DNA of 64,000 nucleotides. It comes from Xiphias gladius (Eukaryota; Chordata; Actinopteri; Istiophoriformes; Xiphiidae). Position numbers and translations under genes: made by a program. The stretch covers positions 17,897,046 through 17,961,045 of the forward strand of contig NC_053400.1 of the NCBI RefSeq assembly GCF_016859285.1, in the 5' to 3' direction. The first letter of the stretch is position 1. Each line of letters opens with the position of its first letter. Below are positions 47,046 through 58,799 of this stretch, piece by piece. A model generated the notes under the pieces. It had not been told where the DNA came from. It worked only from the letters and a program-made list of their open reading frames with translations, and ran no database searches.

Positions 47046-47606
47046 AGTGGTGGAAAAAGTACTCAGCTCTTTTACTTGGGCAAAAGCAGCAATACCACAG
47101 GGGTGGTAATTTTTTTATTTATTTAGTTAAGTAAAAGTATTAGCATCAAAATATATTTAAAGTACCAAAAGTGAAAATACTCAATATGCAGAGTGGCTCA
47201 TTTGAGAATAATGTGTATTATATTACTGGATTATAGTTCTAGATACATTAATGTATACATCACTTTGATGTTGCAGCTGGTAAAGGTAGGGTTAGTTTTA
47301 CTTACTTCATTACTTGAATTTCCCCCAGGGATCAGTAAAGTCTAATCTTATCTATAATATTACACAATAATTTATTTGTTGTTGATTATATTTTGTATTG
47401 TTAACCTGAATCTGCAAAGTAACTAGTAACTAAAGTAAATGTAGTGGAGTAAAAAGTACAATATTTCCCTCGGAAATGTAGTGGAGTCAAAGTATAAAGT
47501 AGCAGAAGATGGAAATGCTCAAGCAAAGTACCAGTACCTCAATATTTTACTTAAGTACAGTACTGGAATAAATGTACTTAGTTATTTTCCACTACTGCTG
47601 GTGGGA
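47046..47606. mobile_element. MITE-like repeat with 'agtggtg' terminal inverted repeats (copy 2)
   Basis: Begins AGTGGTGGAAAAAGTACTCAG and ends TTTTCCACTACT (the inverse of AGTAGTGGAAAA). It shares with copy 1 the internal 'atttccccc.gggatcagtaaa' segment and repeated AAGTAC motifs. Non-autonomous, no ORF. A small fragment of the same family may sit at 19262-19340. Confidence 0.65.
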
Positions 47607-50435
47607 AGTTACACAAGAGAGAATGAAAACACAGAATAAAAATTCTGAGACCCTTAAGACATGATTAACCATTTTTGTTAGAACTCACAGGATTGAAATA
47701 GAGCATCTCTGCTCTACTATCAATGAGAGCTGGATTTAAGATTATTTTTAGTAAGTTGGTTATAAGATGTTTTTAGGGGAATTTTATTTTGAAGATGTGT
47801 AGAGTCATGTTTTTTTTTTTAAACAGGCCCCTTAGGGGACTAGGAAAGCTCTACGGAGTTTACAGTATTCAAATCAAATCCAACGACATACTGTATATAT
47901 CACAATTGATATTAAAGCGACTGGAGTTTTAAAGGTCATGTGTGACTTTGAAAAAAAATTAAATGTGCTTTGCAAATGGTAAGAGAGACAGATGTCCCCA
48001 CACTCTCTGTGGTACATTATTCCTAAAGGGCAGCCACTCTCCAGTCTCCTCCAACATTCAGCTCACTCTCAACAACAAACCAACTGTTTGACTCAGCCTG
48101 TGACAGTGTCCATTAAAGTGTGCTGTGAAGAAAACTGCAACACAGACGTTTCCTGCAGATTGATTGTAGTGTAGATCACTTACATCACACACACGGGGAG
48201 TGGAGTTAATACTGCAAACTGCGTTTTTTACCAATACCCAACAAAGACGGCAGTAGCAAAGCTCTCTGTTGGAGGGAACACCCCTTTAAGAACAGGGCTA
48301 ATTCGCTCTTTGGGAATGTTAGACCTCCACACTCTTCATTTAGCTTAGCTGGGTTCAAGTGCTCTGTTGCCTTGGCATGCCCAGGTCTGAACCTCTAACT
48401 GTATCGAGTATTAGAAATTTTCCTCTATTTTCCGGTGTTGTGCACTTTCAGGCCTCAAGACCGCAGGGCGCACTAACATGACATGTCGGGATGGAGTGAA
48501 AGTAAAACAATATGCTTCTTTATCCTCCCAAAATAAGAAGCTGTAGGCTCCATATTATGGTGCAGGGAAAACCGCCAAAATTCAGACTACTGAGAAACCG
48601 GAGGAGCCCGTGTCCATCTCGAGGGTGGCAATTTATTAGCATATTGCAGTTAATATCTACTGTAGAGTAAAACACCTTGACTCGGTTGACAGCATAGCTT
48701 CATCCTGAAAAACTATCACCTTACCCAGTCTTAAAAAACAGACCTTTGACACAGCAGAGACTTTCTCTTTTCAGGATAGGCATTGCTCACACCCCAGTTA
48801 GAGTATCTCCCATCTATAACTGTGACCAGGCATTTATGCACACAAACACACACGTACATATACAATAACCGTTAGCGTTAGCGACTTTGTGTAGTAATTT
48901 CAAAACACCAATGTCAAAGAATCTTATGCAGACATATATAAAATACACAAGCTTGAATATTTAAATAAATGTTGACACAACTCCATGAGACACACGCACA
49001 AGTTGTAACATTAGTTTTCTTCAAATCACAAGAATCTTACATTAGTAAAAATTTAAAACTAGCCAGCTCCACTGCACATAGTGCTACTGTAATTTAAGGA
49101 AATCGAAAATTAGCTGCAATACTTTACTTTTATTTATTACCATGATTTATCATTTTTAATTTACAGAAATCACCAGACACAGGACACAGAGTCAGTTACA
49201 ATTTAGACAAGACCATCTCAGCATTACATGGTATCTGCTGTCTACATGGATACACTGGCTTCACTGCACAATATATTAACTCCTAACTTATTAACAGAAA
49301 TGCATTTAGTCTACCATTTACTTCATCTGTTTTCTTCCCCTGACACATTCATTTATTTACTGAGAGCCCCTGTGTTAATTATAGATACATAACACCTTTG
49401 TGCATTTAAAGACACAGTAAAGATTTTAACATCTTAACAAATTAGGATGTTGTGCTTAGATCAAAAAAGGACAAAAAAAAAAAAAACATCTTACGGACCC
49501 TGCTACCAAAAATTTGTTAATGTTTTTTGTCGGGAGGTTTTTTGTTTTGATTGTGAACACTGTAGTCATCACTATGATGCTGTAATTAGATGGAGAGAGA
49601 AGAAAAATGGGCGAATGAAGCCCAATTGCACCTGACAGGGAGAATAAATTTATTATGCCGTTGTTCTGCTCTTTTCTATTCTTCATTGCTTTTCATTATC
49701 TTTTTTATCCCATGTGAATGTGGTAAAAAGGATGCATTCTTTGTCTAGCTGTACATTATTTACATTGAAGTTCAAATTCTGCTGATCTGTTTAATCAATG
49801 AATAAATAAAAAATTGGTTAAAGTAGATAAACTATGACAACAATTTTAGTCAGCATGCAATTGAATGTGTTATTTTGTCATTATAGCTTATTTGCATAAC
49901 ATTTGTCTCTAAATAAAACACAATCAACTATGCAGTAGAACAATTCTGTTAAAACATTTAAAAACCATAGTGGACAGGATCAACACTAGTTCCCTTACAG
50001 TATCACAAATAGGATTTAAGTTATCTTGATCTGCTGCACTCATACACAAACAAAGTGTCAGGGGTCTCTCCTTTACCTGAGCTCATTGCCACTGAAGCAA
50101 TTATCCCAAAGAGTTCGGCCCAGAGGTCAAAGATCTTCTGTCACCACTTCAATAAAGCGGAGTGATGGATGCATGTTATCTACATCATGATGCTCACTGC
50201 CTGCTGGTTATAACCTTGTTGCATAGAAAAAAGGTCATACACATACATGCACACAACCATGTCATATATACAGTACAGTGTTAGACACTCGCAGTCAAAG
50301 CAGTGACACATCCTTTTTCTTATTTGGTATGGATAAAAACACAGACAGTCATAACACTGCAAGTAATCTGCAAATTTAATACATTTTTAACACAAAAGGT
50401 ATGCAGATTACAATCAGTGTGACACTGACGGAAAC

Positions 50436-50440
<5 letters not shown>

Positions 50441-50499
<59 letters not shown>
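50441..50499. repeat. Compound (CA)n(GA)n microsatellite
   Basis: A CA tract with one AAA interruption running directly into (AG)n. Confidence 0.95.
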
Positions 50500-50501
<2 letters not shown>

Positions 50502-50904
50502 ACAGCCATCCATTTTCATTCAGGCCTTTTGCTGATGCTCTTATCAGGAACAATTAAACGTTTAAAAGGGATGTCTCCTCAAATTGCCATTTCATTAATT
50601 AGCACGGAAGGAAGTAATCAGTAGGCAGTAATCTTTCAATAACAAAGCGGCTACAGGGGACAGCATAATAATGAGGACTGGAAATTAGTTTTCAGAGGCA
50701 GAGAAAAATGAAAAGATAATCTAATGCATGGAATGATGGATGATTTTGACAATGCTAGCAGCGTCACACTTGAGATGGCAATGCCAGTCAGTTCATCGAT
50801 CCACCACTTTGGTCTAGACCGAAACACCGAAACAAATATTACGTAGAATGCCATGAAGTCTGGGACATATTCATGTTTCCTGCAGGGTGAAGTGTAATAA
50901 CTAG

Positions 50905-51150
50905 TTTATCCTCTAGTGCCATTATCAAGTCAAGATTTCAGTTTGTTTTCTGCCATTCTTTGATGTATGATCAAATGCCCGCAAAACTAGTGGCATTGCC
51001 ATCAGTCTCAGCTGTTACAAACTTTTGCCAAAGGCTGCACAATAAGCAAATGTTCTCATGCTAACATGCTAAACAAACTAACGTTAGCATTTAGCTCAAA
51101 GAACCACCGTGCATGAGTGTAGCTTCGCAGAGCTGCTAGCATGGCTGGGG
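50905..51150 (-). repeat. Teleost 'TGCTAACATGCT' repeat (inverted copy)
   Basis: Reading left to right: 'tctagtgccattatcaagtcaag', 'gtatgatcaaatgcccgcaaaactagtggcattgccatcagtctcagctg', 'tgctaacatgctaaacaaactaacgttagcatttagctcaaag', 'gagctgctagcatggctggggactctt'. This is the reverse orientation of the copy at 32300-32560. Confidence 0.7.
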
Positions 51151-52393
51151 ACTCTTCTTTTTGTTTTGTTCTTTTTTGGTATGAATTGACATGAAACATT
51201 GACTTTGTGAACTCATAACTGTGACAGGTGGGCCATTCTGCCATTTTTGGAGGCAGGAAAGTCTGAAGTGGGTTAAACAGACAGAGGACTGGAGTGCCAG
51301 GCTCTTGATAGCTGTATGCTAGTTGTGTTTCCCAGGATGGCTGAGACGCCTTTGCAAGCCTGTGGGCCAGTTTACAGTGCGTGTGATTTTCAGTGATTTC
51401 TCTTCCCATGCATTTAGTGGATTTAGTCAGTTGGCCAGCAGGTTGAGATATAATCCTATAGGCTAAACACAAGTAGAGTATCACAGTTTGAGGTTTTCCC
51501 TTAAGGACATTAATGCTGCATGAGATGAAAAAAACCTATTACATAACTGAAAAGTTGATAAGGAGTCGCTGCGTTTTCTAGATGGTCTATTTTTGAATGA
51601 AGTTCTGATTCACTCTGTGTGTGTTCAGACAGATAAGTACAGTATGCAAGCCTCCTATATTTCTGTGAAGTTAGCATGGCTAAGGCACAGATATACGACG
51701 CCCAGTGTCTGGACTTACTTTAAATCACTATTCACTCATACACTAACACACACGTGTGAGCAGGAAGTGTACCATAACTCCTTTAAGCTTGAAGTCAATA
51801 AACAATAAACAGCGATATTCAGCAGTCCTCAGCCATCACTCTGTGCTCAGTGAAAGCTGAAGATTAAATATCGCTCATATGACTCTGGCGAGGTGAAGGT
51901 CAGTGGAAAAATAAGACCAGAAAATGCAGAGAAAGGATAAATATCATGTGCTTAAAAGAAAAAACAAATCTCATTTTATAGATGTAGACATGTATTTCAA
52001 GGACAATGAATCCATCTCTGTATATTAAAAAGTATATAGTCTTTCTTAGTTCACTTAGACGTGGTATTGTCATTTCACAATGATCAATTGGACCATAATA
52101 GCCATGATAAGAGCTGTTTTTTATCTTATCTGTGTTGCCAATATGCAGTTCCAAACATATATGAATGGGTAACTATGTACATAAACAAATAAATAATTCC
52201 TTGGTGGTGCAATACTGCCCCCTGGCAGTGCTTTGCATGCACAAATGAAGACTCAAACAGCCAATATATAGTGTAGGTATATTATTTGTAAAGCAAACAA
52301 AATAATCCAATAAAATCCGTACATTCGAACATAAATATTTTTCTTTTCCTATACACACTTAACAATTAAATATATATGGCAGTTTTTATGTGA

Positions 52394-52399
52394 TTTAAT
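52394..52399 (-). terminator. slc38a8: Candidate slc38a8 poly(A) signal (ATTAAA)
   Basis: The variant hexamer ATTAAA on the minus strand, about 235 nt past the stop codon. No canonical AATAAA occurs closer on this strand. A weak, motif-only call. Confidence 0.3.
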
Positions 52400-52631
52400 A
52401 TAATTGTCAATTAAAAATCCATTCAAATTCCAATATTTATGCATCACAAAAATGAAAATATTACAGTCTCACATAGTAAATATATTTCATATCCAAGCCA
52501 CAGGCGACTGAATAAAGGTCACATGTTCACGTAAAAACCACCTTCACAAATGCAACATTCAGTTGTGCAAAAGGAGATGAACGTCACAGTGAAGCAGCTG
52601 CTGCAGATAGAGGTGATAATGGTGGTCAAAT

Positions 52632-52734
52632 TTAGAATTTGTGAAAAAGCTCCATGACAGCGATGGTTGTACTCTGTCCAAAGATGAAGGCTCCAACTAC
52701 AATGGTTATGACCCCCCAGACTGTTAAAATCAAC
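52632..52734 (-). CDS. slc38a8: slc38a8 exon 10 (last, stop TAA)
   Basis: Completes an Arg codon and encodes [20 protein letters not shown] then [13 protein letters not shown] and stop: the final transmembrane helix and C-terminus. The FIFGQST motif is shared across SLC38A7/A8. Confidence 0.95.
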
Positions 52735-55700
52735 CTGCAATGAAGAAAAAAAAAATAAAATAAATCAGGGCATCAGGGACATTAAAAAAGAAAGATCAGT
52801 ACAGAGGACTTGCAACCGCAATAACATAAATAACATCATCATTACTCATTCATAGATCATTCATCGTTCTTTCCTTAATCCAAAAATACTCTTGTTTCAG
52901 GACAATGGATCAAATCTACTCTGGAAATTAATGCCCAGGGTTGCCTTGAGCTTTTTCCTGATGGACAAGTCATTTGATCTCTGCAAAATATGTTACCCTT
53001 TCCAATTAGCTTTTCTCTGTTAGCTTGTTGGTTTAATTAAAAAAAAAAAAAAAAATTATTAACATAATAACACTATTTTATTGGTTCTTAACAGTTTCCT
53101 AATAATCTCCTAGGAATGTTCCTCGACAGAAAATATTTCCTTGAAAGGAAATCTTCATTTAAACCAAAGTTAATAGTCATTAATAGTCATTATATGAAAC
53201 TCAGCTGCTGTGAACTGACTTAACTGACTGTCTAGGTTACACTGGCAGTTAATTTGATATTAACTAGTTAGAAGTGCGCCAGTTGTACAATGTCTCTATT
53301 TTCCTCATAATTATTAACAATTTACATTGTTCTTTTCAGAAAATGTCTTGGAAATGTTTAGGAAATAAAACAGAAATGACAGACCTGTAAAATTAATCGT
53401 TGCCAAAAAAAACCCACAATCCTAATTTCCTGCACACATGATCCTGTAGAGCACACACTTACCTGATTCTTGGAGTCACACTTTCTGTTTGCATTGTGAA
53501 CACTAAGCAAAGACCTGCAATGAGCGAACACACACACAACAAATTTCAAACCAGTCAGATCATCAATCAAACTTTATTTGTTTAGCACCTTACATACAGG
53601 TTAGTCCAATTTAGTACTGAAACGATTCATTGATTCATTGATTAATCGAATAAAAAATAAAAAAAATAAAAATAAAAATTCCTCCACTTCTTAATGTTAA
53701 TATTTTCTGTTTTTTCTTAGTCTTCTGTGACAAGAAACTAAACTTTGGACTGTCAGTTGGACAAAACAAGTAATTTGAGCCTGTGATAGAATTTTTTTTC
53801 TATTTGCTGACAGGCTGTAAAGCAAAGGATTCATCAATCCATTAAGGAAATAATTGGTAGATTAATTGATACTGAAAATACTAATTTATTGCAATCCTAA
53901 TGCAATTCAAATGCCCTACTGATGAATGACAAGCTCATAGTAAGACAGTACCAATATAAACCATGTATAAATACATATCCATGTCAATACAAATGTAATT
54001 ATGTCATTACAAACACAGATACACACACATATTAAAAAGTTAAGGTTGTTTTCATACCAGGAAAGATAAAGATGAAGAAGGCACTGATTCCTCCGATGAC
54101 ACTGATGACCTCTCCCATGTCGGGGACAAACATGGCAATGAGAAGAGTAATGGTGATCCAGATCACAGTGAGAACGACTCTGCAGCGACTCTCAAACGAG
54201 TGAGTGACGATTCCCCGGCGACGCCTTTGAACTCGTAACATCAGGTTTAGGATGACTGATCTGAGAGAAAACACGTTAAAAGACCAACATAAACTCACCG
54301 ATTATATGCATAACACAACAGCTCTGGTGTCACTTACCTCCCCAGGAGAAGAATGATAGGATAGATGGTGATAATTGAAATTCCAAAAAGTAGTCTGGAA
54401 ATTATCATGACCACATCATTTCCCGGATAAGACATCAGAATATCTGAGGCGACAGCTCGTCCAAACGTCATGAAGCCGTACACACCTGGAGACGGAGAGA
54501 GTGGCTATGAAAAGCAGCTCTCGGGTGAACCCATACTGAACTGAAGTTTACGTTTTTCAGAGGCCAACTCACCGGTTAGCGTGTAGATGAGCAAACAGAA
54601 GAACATGGAGACCACAGAGATGACCACCCAGTGGGAGAGCTTCTGGTTCTCCATGCTGCTATAGATAGCTATACAGGCTTCATGGCACTGCAAACACACA
54701 CGGACACACTGATGAGAGTGTTTTGTTTTGGGGGGGACTTTCTACTTTTCATACCTAGCCAGAGTCAGACAAACTCATTGATGCCTTTCTTGTGAGTATG
54801 TTGAGCAGTGAGCTTAGACTACCAGGTCAAACCTCAACCAGTCATAATCTGACAGGAACACTGGGAAGCGAGCAGGGAGCAGTCAGACAAAAGCACTACA
54901 TAAAAGTTAAAAACTATTTCCATGTGCTCCACATGCTTGTTTAGAAGTCTGATATTGCATTTTTCTTATTTGAGCAATATTAACTCCATATTAAAATCAC
55001 TTCAACATCAGCCATGTTGTGTATTTAACGTCTTATATGATCCCACCTGGAAGCCAAAGCAGATGGTTGGCACGACACTGAACATCGACGCCCAGGAACT
55101 TATACTGAAAAACACAGAACACACACAGACGGTTACTGATGCACATAAAATGAGGCGTATGCATGCATCCTTCAAAAACCAGCGTGACTGACCCTTGGCT
55201 GTGCTCTGGAGTTATTACGACTGCATGGCTCTCCATCAGGTAATATTTGACAATCACTGCCACGCAAAGATATGTAGCAGCCAGAGTCCCCAACACACTG
55301 ACAGGAGGAGGAAACAGTTAAGTCGCAGCAAAATTTACAGTCAGCTGGAAGTCATTCTGACTACAGGCAAGTGTTGTGTACCTTGTGTACTTCTGGATAC
55401 CGATTTCTTTTGGGATGGACAGTGGTAGGATGATGACGAGGCACATGATGAAGAGGGCAAATCGTTGGTCAGTGTACCAGTGATACGGCATTTCTCCCTC
55501 ACTCGACCCAGTCACTGACTCATATAAAGAAATACACACTGGAGAGACAAAAGCAGAGTCAGGTTGTTCCCTCCTCTGGACCGACCATCCCCACTGTCAC
55601 TATTTCTGTCTCAGCCCTGTTTATTTTAGCCCCTGTCTCCTCACCTGCTCCCATTCTCAGTCACCTGAGCTTCCCTTTCACACACCTGTTCCCAGTTTTC

Positions 55701-58070
55701 TCATTATCCCAGCCAGTACTTAAACCACCCATTTCCACCAACTCTTTGTCAGATTGCCTGTCTATAGCCCAGCGACCTGTGTGTAGTAACCTGGTTTCTG
55801 TACTTGCCTGCGTGCTCGTCCATCCATCTGTCTTTAAGCCAGGGTTTTCTCCAGTTCACCCATTAATGTTCCTTCACTGAGCCTGCCTACGTGTGTGTCT
55901 GTGCTTGTGTCCTTCCTGCCTGTGCTGCTACCACCAGCTCCATAACAATCTCACTAAGTGCTCCATCTGCAGTGTGCTCTGTGCACAATTTCTGATCAAA
56001 TGTTTTTGTTTTGTTTTGTTTTTTTGGGGGGGGGGTGAAAATCCAATCAAATGCTCTGTTTAAAACTAGAACAGACCAAAAAAACTAAAGGGATCTGAAG
56101 GGTTCCAATGGACAAAACGACATGGGACAGATGAAAAACGGTTGCATTGCTGCTCCCAGTCACATGTTTATCCTAATACTAGCTAGAATGAAAATTAAAG
56201 TGCGGATGCTTTGTGGTCTAACAGAGATTTATTTTTTGATATGGGAAATGGCTGCTAAACTGATCATAAACTCGATCAAGTACCTTGATATCATGAAAAC
56301 ACTCACTGTAGAAACCAGTGCCGAGTGCAAACAGAGCAGGGCTTTATGATGATTAACAGATGGTATTGTGATGGGAGCCTGGTACTCTATCATGTGTATC
56401 TCTAACAGGAACACTAAGGCCCAGTCAAGCACTGTATTTGTATTTTGGAATTTTTGTAAATGTTTATGTAGATGTTACGTGTTATGTTCTGCTAACATAT
56501 TAGTTCATAAATCAGTTTATTTATATTAGTGAATTATTAGCAGATTTTGCTAAAAAAATTATGGTTGTATTTCGTATTATTATACAGCAACCCTGTCTCC
56601 TAGAAACTAAATTTATATGCAGCTAAACTGCATCAGCAAATACGTTTTGTAGAAAATGTCGCAAATTGGTTGATACTGAAAGTAGCAGTAAAATTTTTCA
56701 CAGACAACTTATTAGTTTTCTACCAAAACATCCGATCTTTCAGTTCAATATCCATTTGTAGTGACTACAGCATAATCAAACTTATTTAATACAGAAAAGT
56801 TCAGAGTGACTTCACACTCCACATGTTTATTTACATTTAACCAAAACCACAATCTTTCCCTGACGTTAACCAAAGCACTTTTGGTGAACAAAAGCACTTT
56901 GGAATCACAGATACAGATACAGATACTAATACTTTTTAATATTGCATTATTAGACAGTTAATTGTATGAATTTGCAGACAAGATCACGATCACTGTGTGT
57001 ATGCACACAACAGCAGCAGAGAAGCAAATAGTGCATGCACTAATAAGTGTTCATGTGCCCAAAATGGGATCTATCTGAAATGGATCCATCTTTTTGTTAT
57101 CAATCCTACTGATATAAGTATCGATACTCAAGATTTAGTATCAGTAGTATTGATACTGTAGGTTTTGAGTCGCAATTTGATACGGAATGAAGAATAAACA
57201 GAATTCTGAGACGAAAAGCACATACCACACACTCACAGGAGGAGGAAAGAGTTTGATCACCACACCAATATTGAAACTTTTTGCAGAGACAGACGTATTT
57301 AATAGAAGTAGCATGTAAACTATAAGCATGAACAATATGGTCTGGTTCAAGCAATAACAGACGCTATGTCAATAAAATAACATCATTCATGGTTGTTCTG
57401 GTTCTTACATTTCTCCAGCTGGTCCTGCACCACCACCAGGAAGGCAACACATATCATGAAGAGGTTGAAGCAGAAACAGACCTCGCAGAGTTGACCCACG
57501 GCTTGTCCACACACCTCTCTCACGACATCCTGATAGGTTTTCTGTCTGCTGACAGACGACGCGTAGCCCAGGATGACCAAACCACTGATGAGGAATACCA
57601 GGGATACCTGCCGCGGTACCCAGGAGAGGGGCTCAACTTTAATCCTCATTCACAGACTGGGCTGATATTGGCACACAGATTATTAGACAATGGGGCCCCG
57701 GGCGCAGTAATGTAAAAGGCCCCCACCCCTTCGTCCTCCTTGCGGGAGTGGGGGCCTTTTTTGAGCGCCATTTTGGCAGGGAAAACACAAAAATTACAAA
57801 TAAATATTTGCTCAGACTTGTTATTGGTCGATATCCGATAGAATAAGATTTGAATTGGGATCAAGAGCCAAAAAAAGTGATGGACACATTGAGCTCTCTG
57901 ACTTTCCAAAAAAGAACCTTCACTTCAAACAGAGGCTCCTGTTTAGGGGCCCCAGGACCTCTTGGGCCCCTGGGCCCATTCTTGGAAAGCCCACGTGGTT
58001 ATCCATCCATTAGACACACTCACACAAACACACACACACACACACACACAAACACACACAAACACACACA

Positions 58071-58131
<61 letters not shown>

Positions 58132-58657
58132 TTTTTATGACAGTCAGTAGGTGTAGTCCAATGACAGTTCAGGTCCTCACTTAAAAGGGAAGCTTCATTA
58201 GAGCTCACCTGTGAAAAAAGATGAGCCCCTTTCACACCAAGGAGAGACAGAGGGGTGCTGAGTCTATAATGTGCATACACAAAACTAACCACAAAAAAAA
58301 CCCTGAATAGCCACATATTTAAAATTACAATCAACAAAACTAACAACTGCACTTAAAATTTCCCAATTGTTCAATGAAAGTATTAGGAATGTATCCATGC
58401 AGGGCCTTGTAGCTGTACAACGTACTGACACTTGAGATATTCTTGCAGGTGTCCGATCCTGTACTCACCATCTCCACAGTGATGGCAGTGGACACTCCCC
58501 CCGCCTTCTGGAAAGCCCAGGGGAAGTTGAGCAGCCCGGCTCCCAGCGCCGACTTCAGCATGATGAACACGGCGCCGAACGAGCCGAGACGCGGAGGATC
58601 CGCGTGAGACGCAGACCGGGCCAGCAGGCTGATGCTCTCCCGGGCCAGTTCCTCCAT
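52632..58657 (-). CDS. slc38a8: slc38a8: SNAT8-type sodium-coupled neutral amino acid transporter, 10 coding exons
   Basis: SLC38A8 is an APC-superfamily amino acid transporter (about 11 membrane helices) of neurons and retina; human loss-of-function causes foveal hypoplasia with optic-nerve misrouting. Coding exons in transcript order: 58469-58657, 57409-57607, 55382-55538, 55193-55297, 55047-55104, 54573-54687, 54338-54485, 54058-54260, 53463-53514, 52632-52734. All are GT-AG and in phase, giving 442 residues against about 435 in human. TM1 holds the unwound substrate-binding motif [14 protein letters not shown] (36-49). [12 protein letters not shown] (229-240) and the late [17 protein letters not shown] block are family signatures. 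The N-terminal '[14 protein letters not shown]' and 'WAFQKAGGV' favour SLC38A8 over SLC38A7 ('[15 protein letters not shown]'). The ATG has an optimal context (ACCATGG); the frame extends upstream from a GTG but without an ATG. Teleosts have a and b paralogues; not resolved. Confidence 0.95.
52735..53462 (-). other. slc38a8: slc38a8 intron 9
   Basis: 728 bp. Contains a poly-A run at 53038-53054 and a short tandem 'taatagtcat' repeat near 53170-53190. Nothing else noted. Confidence 0.5.
53463..53514 (-). CDS. slc38a8: slc38a8 exon 9
   Basis: A 52-nt exon, phases 1 and 2, encoding (G)[16 protein letters not shown](R). The preceding FPG and this LCL form the conserved FPGLCL of the family. Confidence 0.93.
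53515..54057 (-). other. slc38a8: slc38a8 intron 8
   Basis: 543 bp, of which about 290 bp is a dispersed repeat (53612-53905). Confidence 0.6.
53612..53905. repeat. Teleost 'ATTAATCG' repeat in slc38a8 intron 8
   Basis: 'gaaacgattcattgattcattgattaatcga', 'ggactgtcagttggacaaaacaagtaatttga' and 'ggaaataattggtagattaattgatactgaaaatac' match the family in order and orientation. Confidence 0.75.
54058..54260 (-). CDS. slc38a8: slc38a8 exon 8
   Basis: Encodes (R)[20 protein letters not shown], a basic cytosolic loop, then two helices [20 protein letters not shown] and [17 protein letters not shown]. Phase 2 acceptor, phase 1 donor (CCTG|GTATGA). Confidence 0.96.
54338..54485 (-). CDS. slc38a8: slc38a8 exon 7
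   Basis: Encodes (G)[20 protein letters not shown] then [20 protein letters not shown] and YPIILLLG. The YGF.TFG and SYPGND motifs are SLC38-typical. Confidence 0.96.
54573..54687 (-). CDS. slc38a8: slc38a8 exon 6
   Basis: Encodes [20 protein letters not shown] then [18 protein letters not shown](G), one transmembrane helix. Acceptor TTTGCAG, donor ACCG|GTGAGT. Confidence 0.96.
55047..55104 (-). CDS. slc38a8: slc38a8 exon 5
   Basis: A 58-nt exon encoding (G)[19 protein letters not shown]. The PTICFGFQ motif is nearly invariant in SLC38A7/A8. Confidence 0.95.
55193..55297 (-). CDS. slc38a8: slc38a8 exon 4
   Basis: Encodes (S)[20 protein letters not shown] then [14 protein letters not shown](G): one helix plus a luminal/extracellular loop. 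Confidence 0.94.
55382..55538 (-). CDS. slc38a8: slc38a8 exon 3
   Basis: Encodes (L)[20 protein letters not shown], then [20 protein letters not shown] and [11 protein letters not shown](S). WYTDQRF and LPLS.P.EI are diagnostic of this subfamily. Phases 1 in, 2 out. Confidence 0.95.
55539..57408 (-). other. slc38a8: slc38a8 intron 2 (1.9 kb)
   Basis: Contains a C/T-rich, transposon-like block at about 55610-55960 and a poly-T/poly-G run at 56015-56036. A fragment near 56815-56900 looks like the inverse of the repeat at 18345-18590. No coding signal. Confidence 0.55.
55610..55960. mobile_element. Transposable-element-like fragment
   Basis: 'cacacctgttcccagttttctcattatcccagccagtacttaaaccaccc' followed by 'ctttgtcagattgcctg' resembles untranslated or terminal segments I recall from teleost retroelements. 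No reading frame supports it, so the call is inference. Confidence 0.35.
57409..57607 (-). CDS. slc38a8: slc38a8 exon 2
   Basis: Encodes [20 protein letters not shown] then [20 protein letters not shown] and [28 protein letters not shown]2 and TM3. Phase 0 acceptor (GCGGCAG), phase 1 donor (AAAT|GTAAGA). Confidence 0.96.
57714..57760. repeat. Imperfect GC-rich hairpin
   Basis: The left arm AAAAGGCCCCCACCCC (57714-57729) pairs with the right arm GGGAGTGGGGGCCTTTT (57744-57760), with one mismatch-class difference and a 14-nt loop. Confidence 0.75.
58014..58131. repeat. (CA)n microsatellite with AAAC interruptions
   Basis: About 115 bp of CA with five regularly placed extra A residues on the left side and a pure tract on the right. 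Confidence 0.95.
58469..58657 (-). CDS. slc38a8: slc38a8 exon 1 (start codon 58655-58657)
   Basis: Encodes 63 residues: an acidic/serine-rich cytosolic N-terminus [20 protein letters not shown], then TM1 with the GAGLLNFPW motif. Donor GAGATG|GTGAGT. Confidence 0.95.
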
Positions 58658-58799
58658 GGTCCTGAACCAGCTCCAAAGACTCACAAGACCGGATCTAGAG
58701 GCTTTAACGGCTACTTCTGTAGGAAGATTTTGTGTGCAACTAACTTTTCCAAAGCAGTCCGGGTGTTTGGTTCATTCCGCTGCCTTTCGAGTAAACCTG

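Larger units (their letters stand above)
45561..52390. other. Intergenic interval between cmtr2 promoter and slc38a8 3' end
   Basis: 6.8 kb without a recognisable gene. Contents: MITE-like element (47046-47606), CA/GA microsatellite (50441-50499), inverted 'TGCTAACATGCT' repeat (50905-51150), and an apparently unique, homeodomain-motif-rich segment about 50500-50870. All open frames are short and uncharacteristic. Confidence 0.6.
57608..58468 (-). other. slc38a8: slc38a8 intron 1 (repeat-rich)
   Basis: 861 bp holding a G/C-rich 'ggggcccc' segment with an imperfect hairpin (57714-57760), a second 'ggggccccagg..gggcccctgggccc' segment at about 57944-57980 and the long CA tract at 58014-58131. 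Confidence 0.65.

Noticed and set aside
58658-58684. N-terminal extension of slc38a8 by nine codons
   Set aside because: The upstream codon is GTG. The ATG at 58657 has an ideal initiation context and matches the expected N-terminus.
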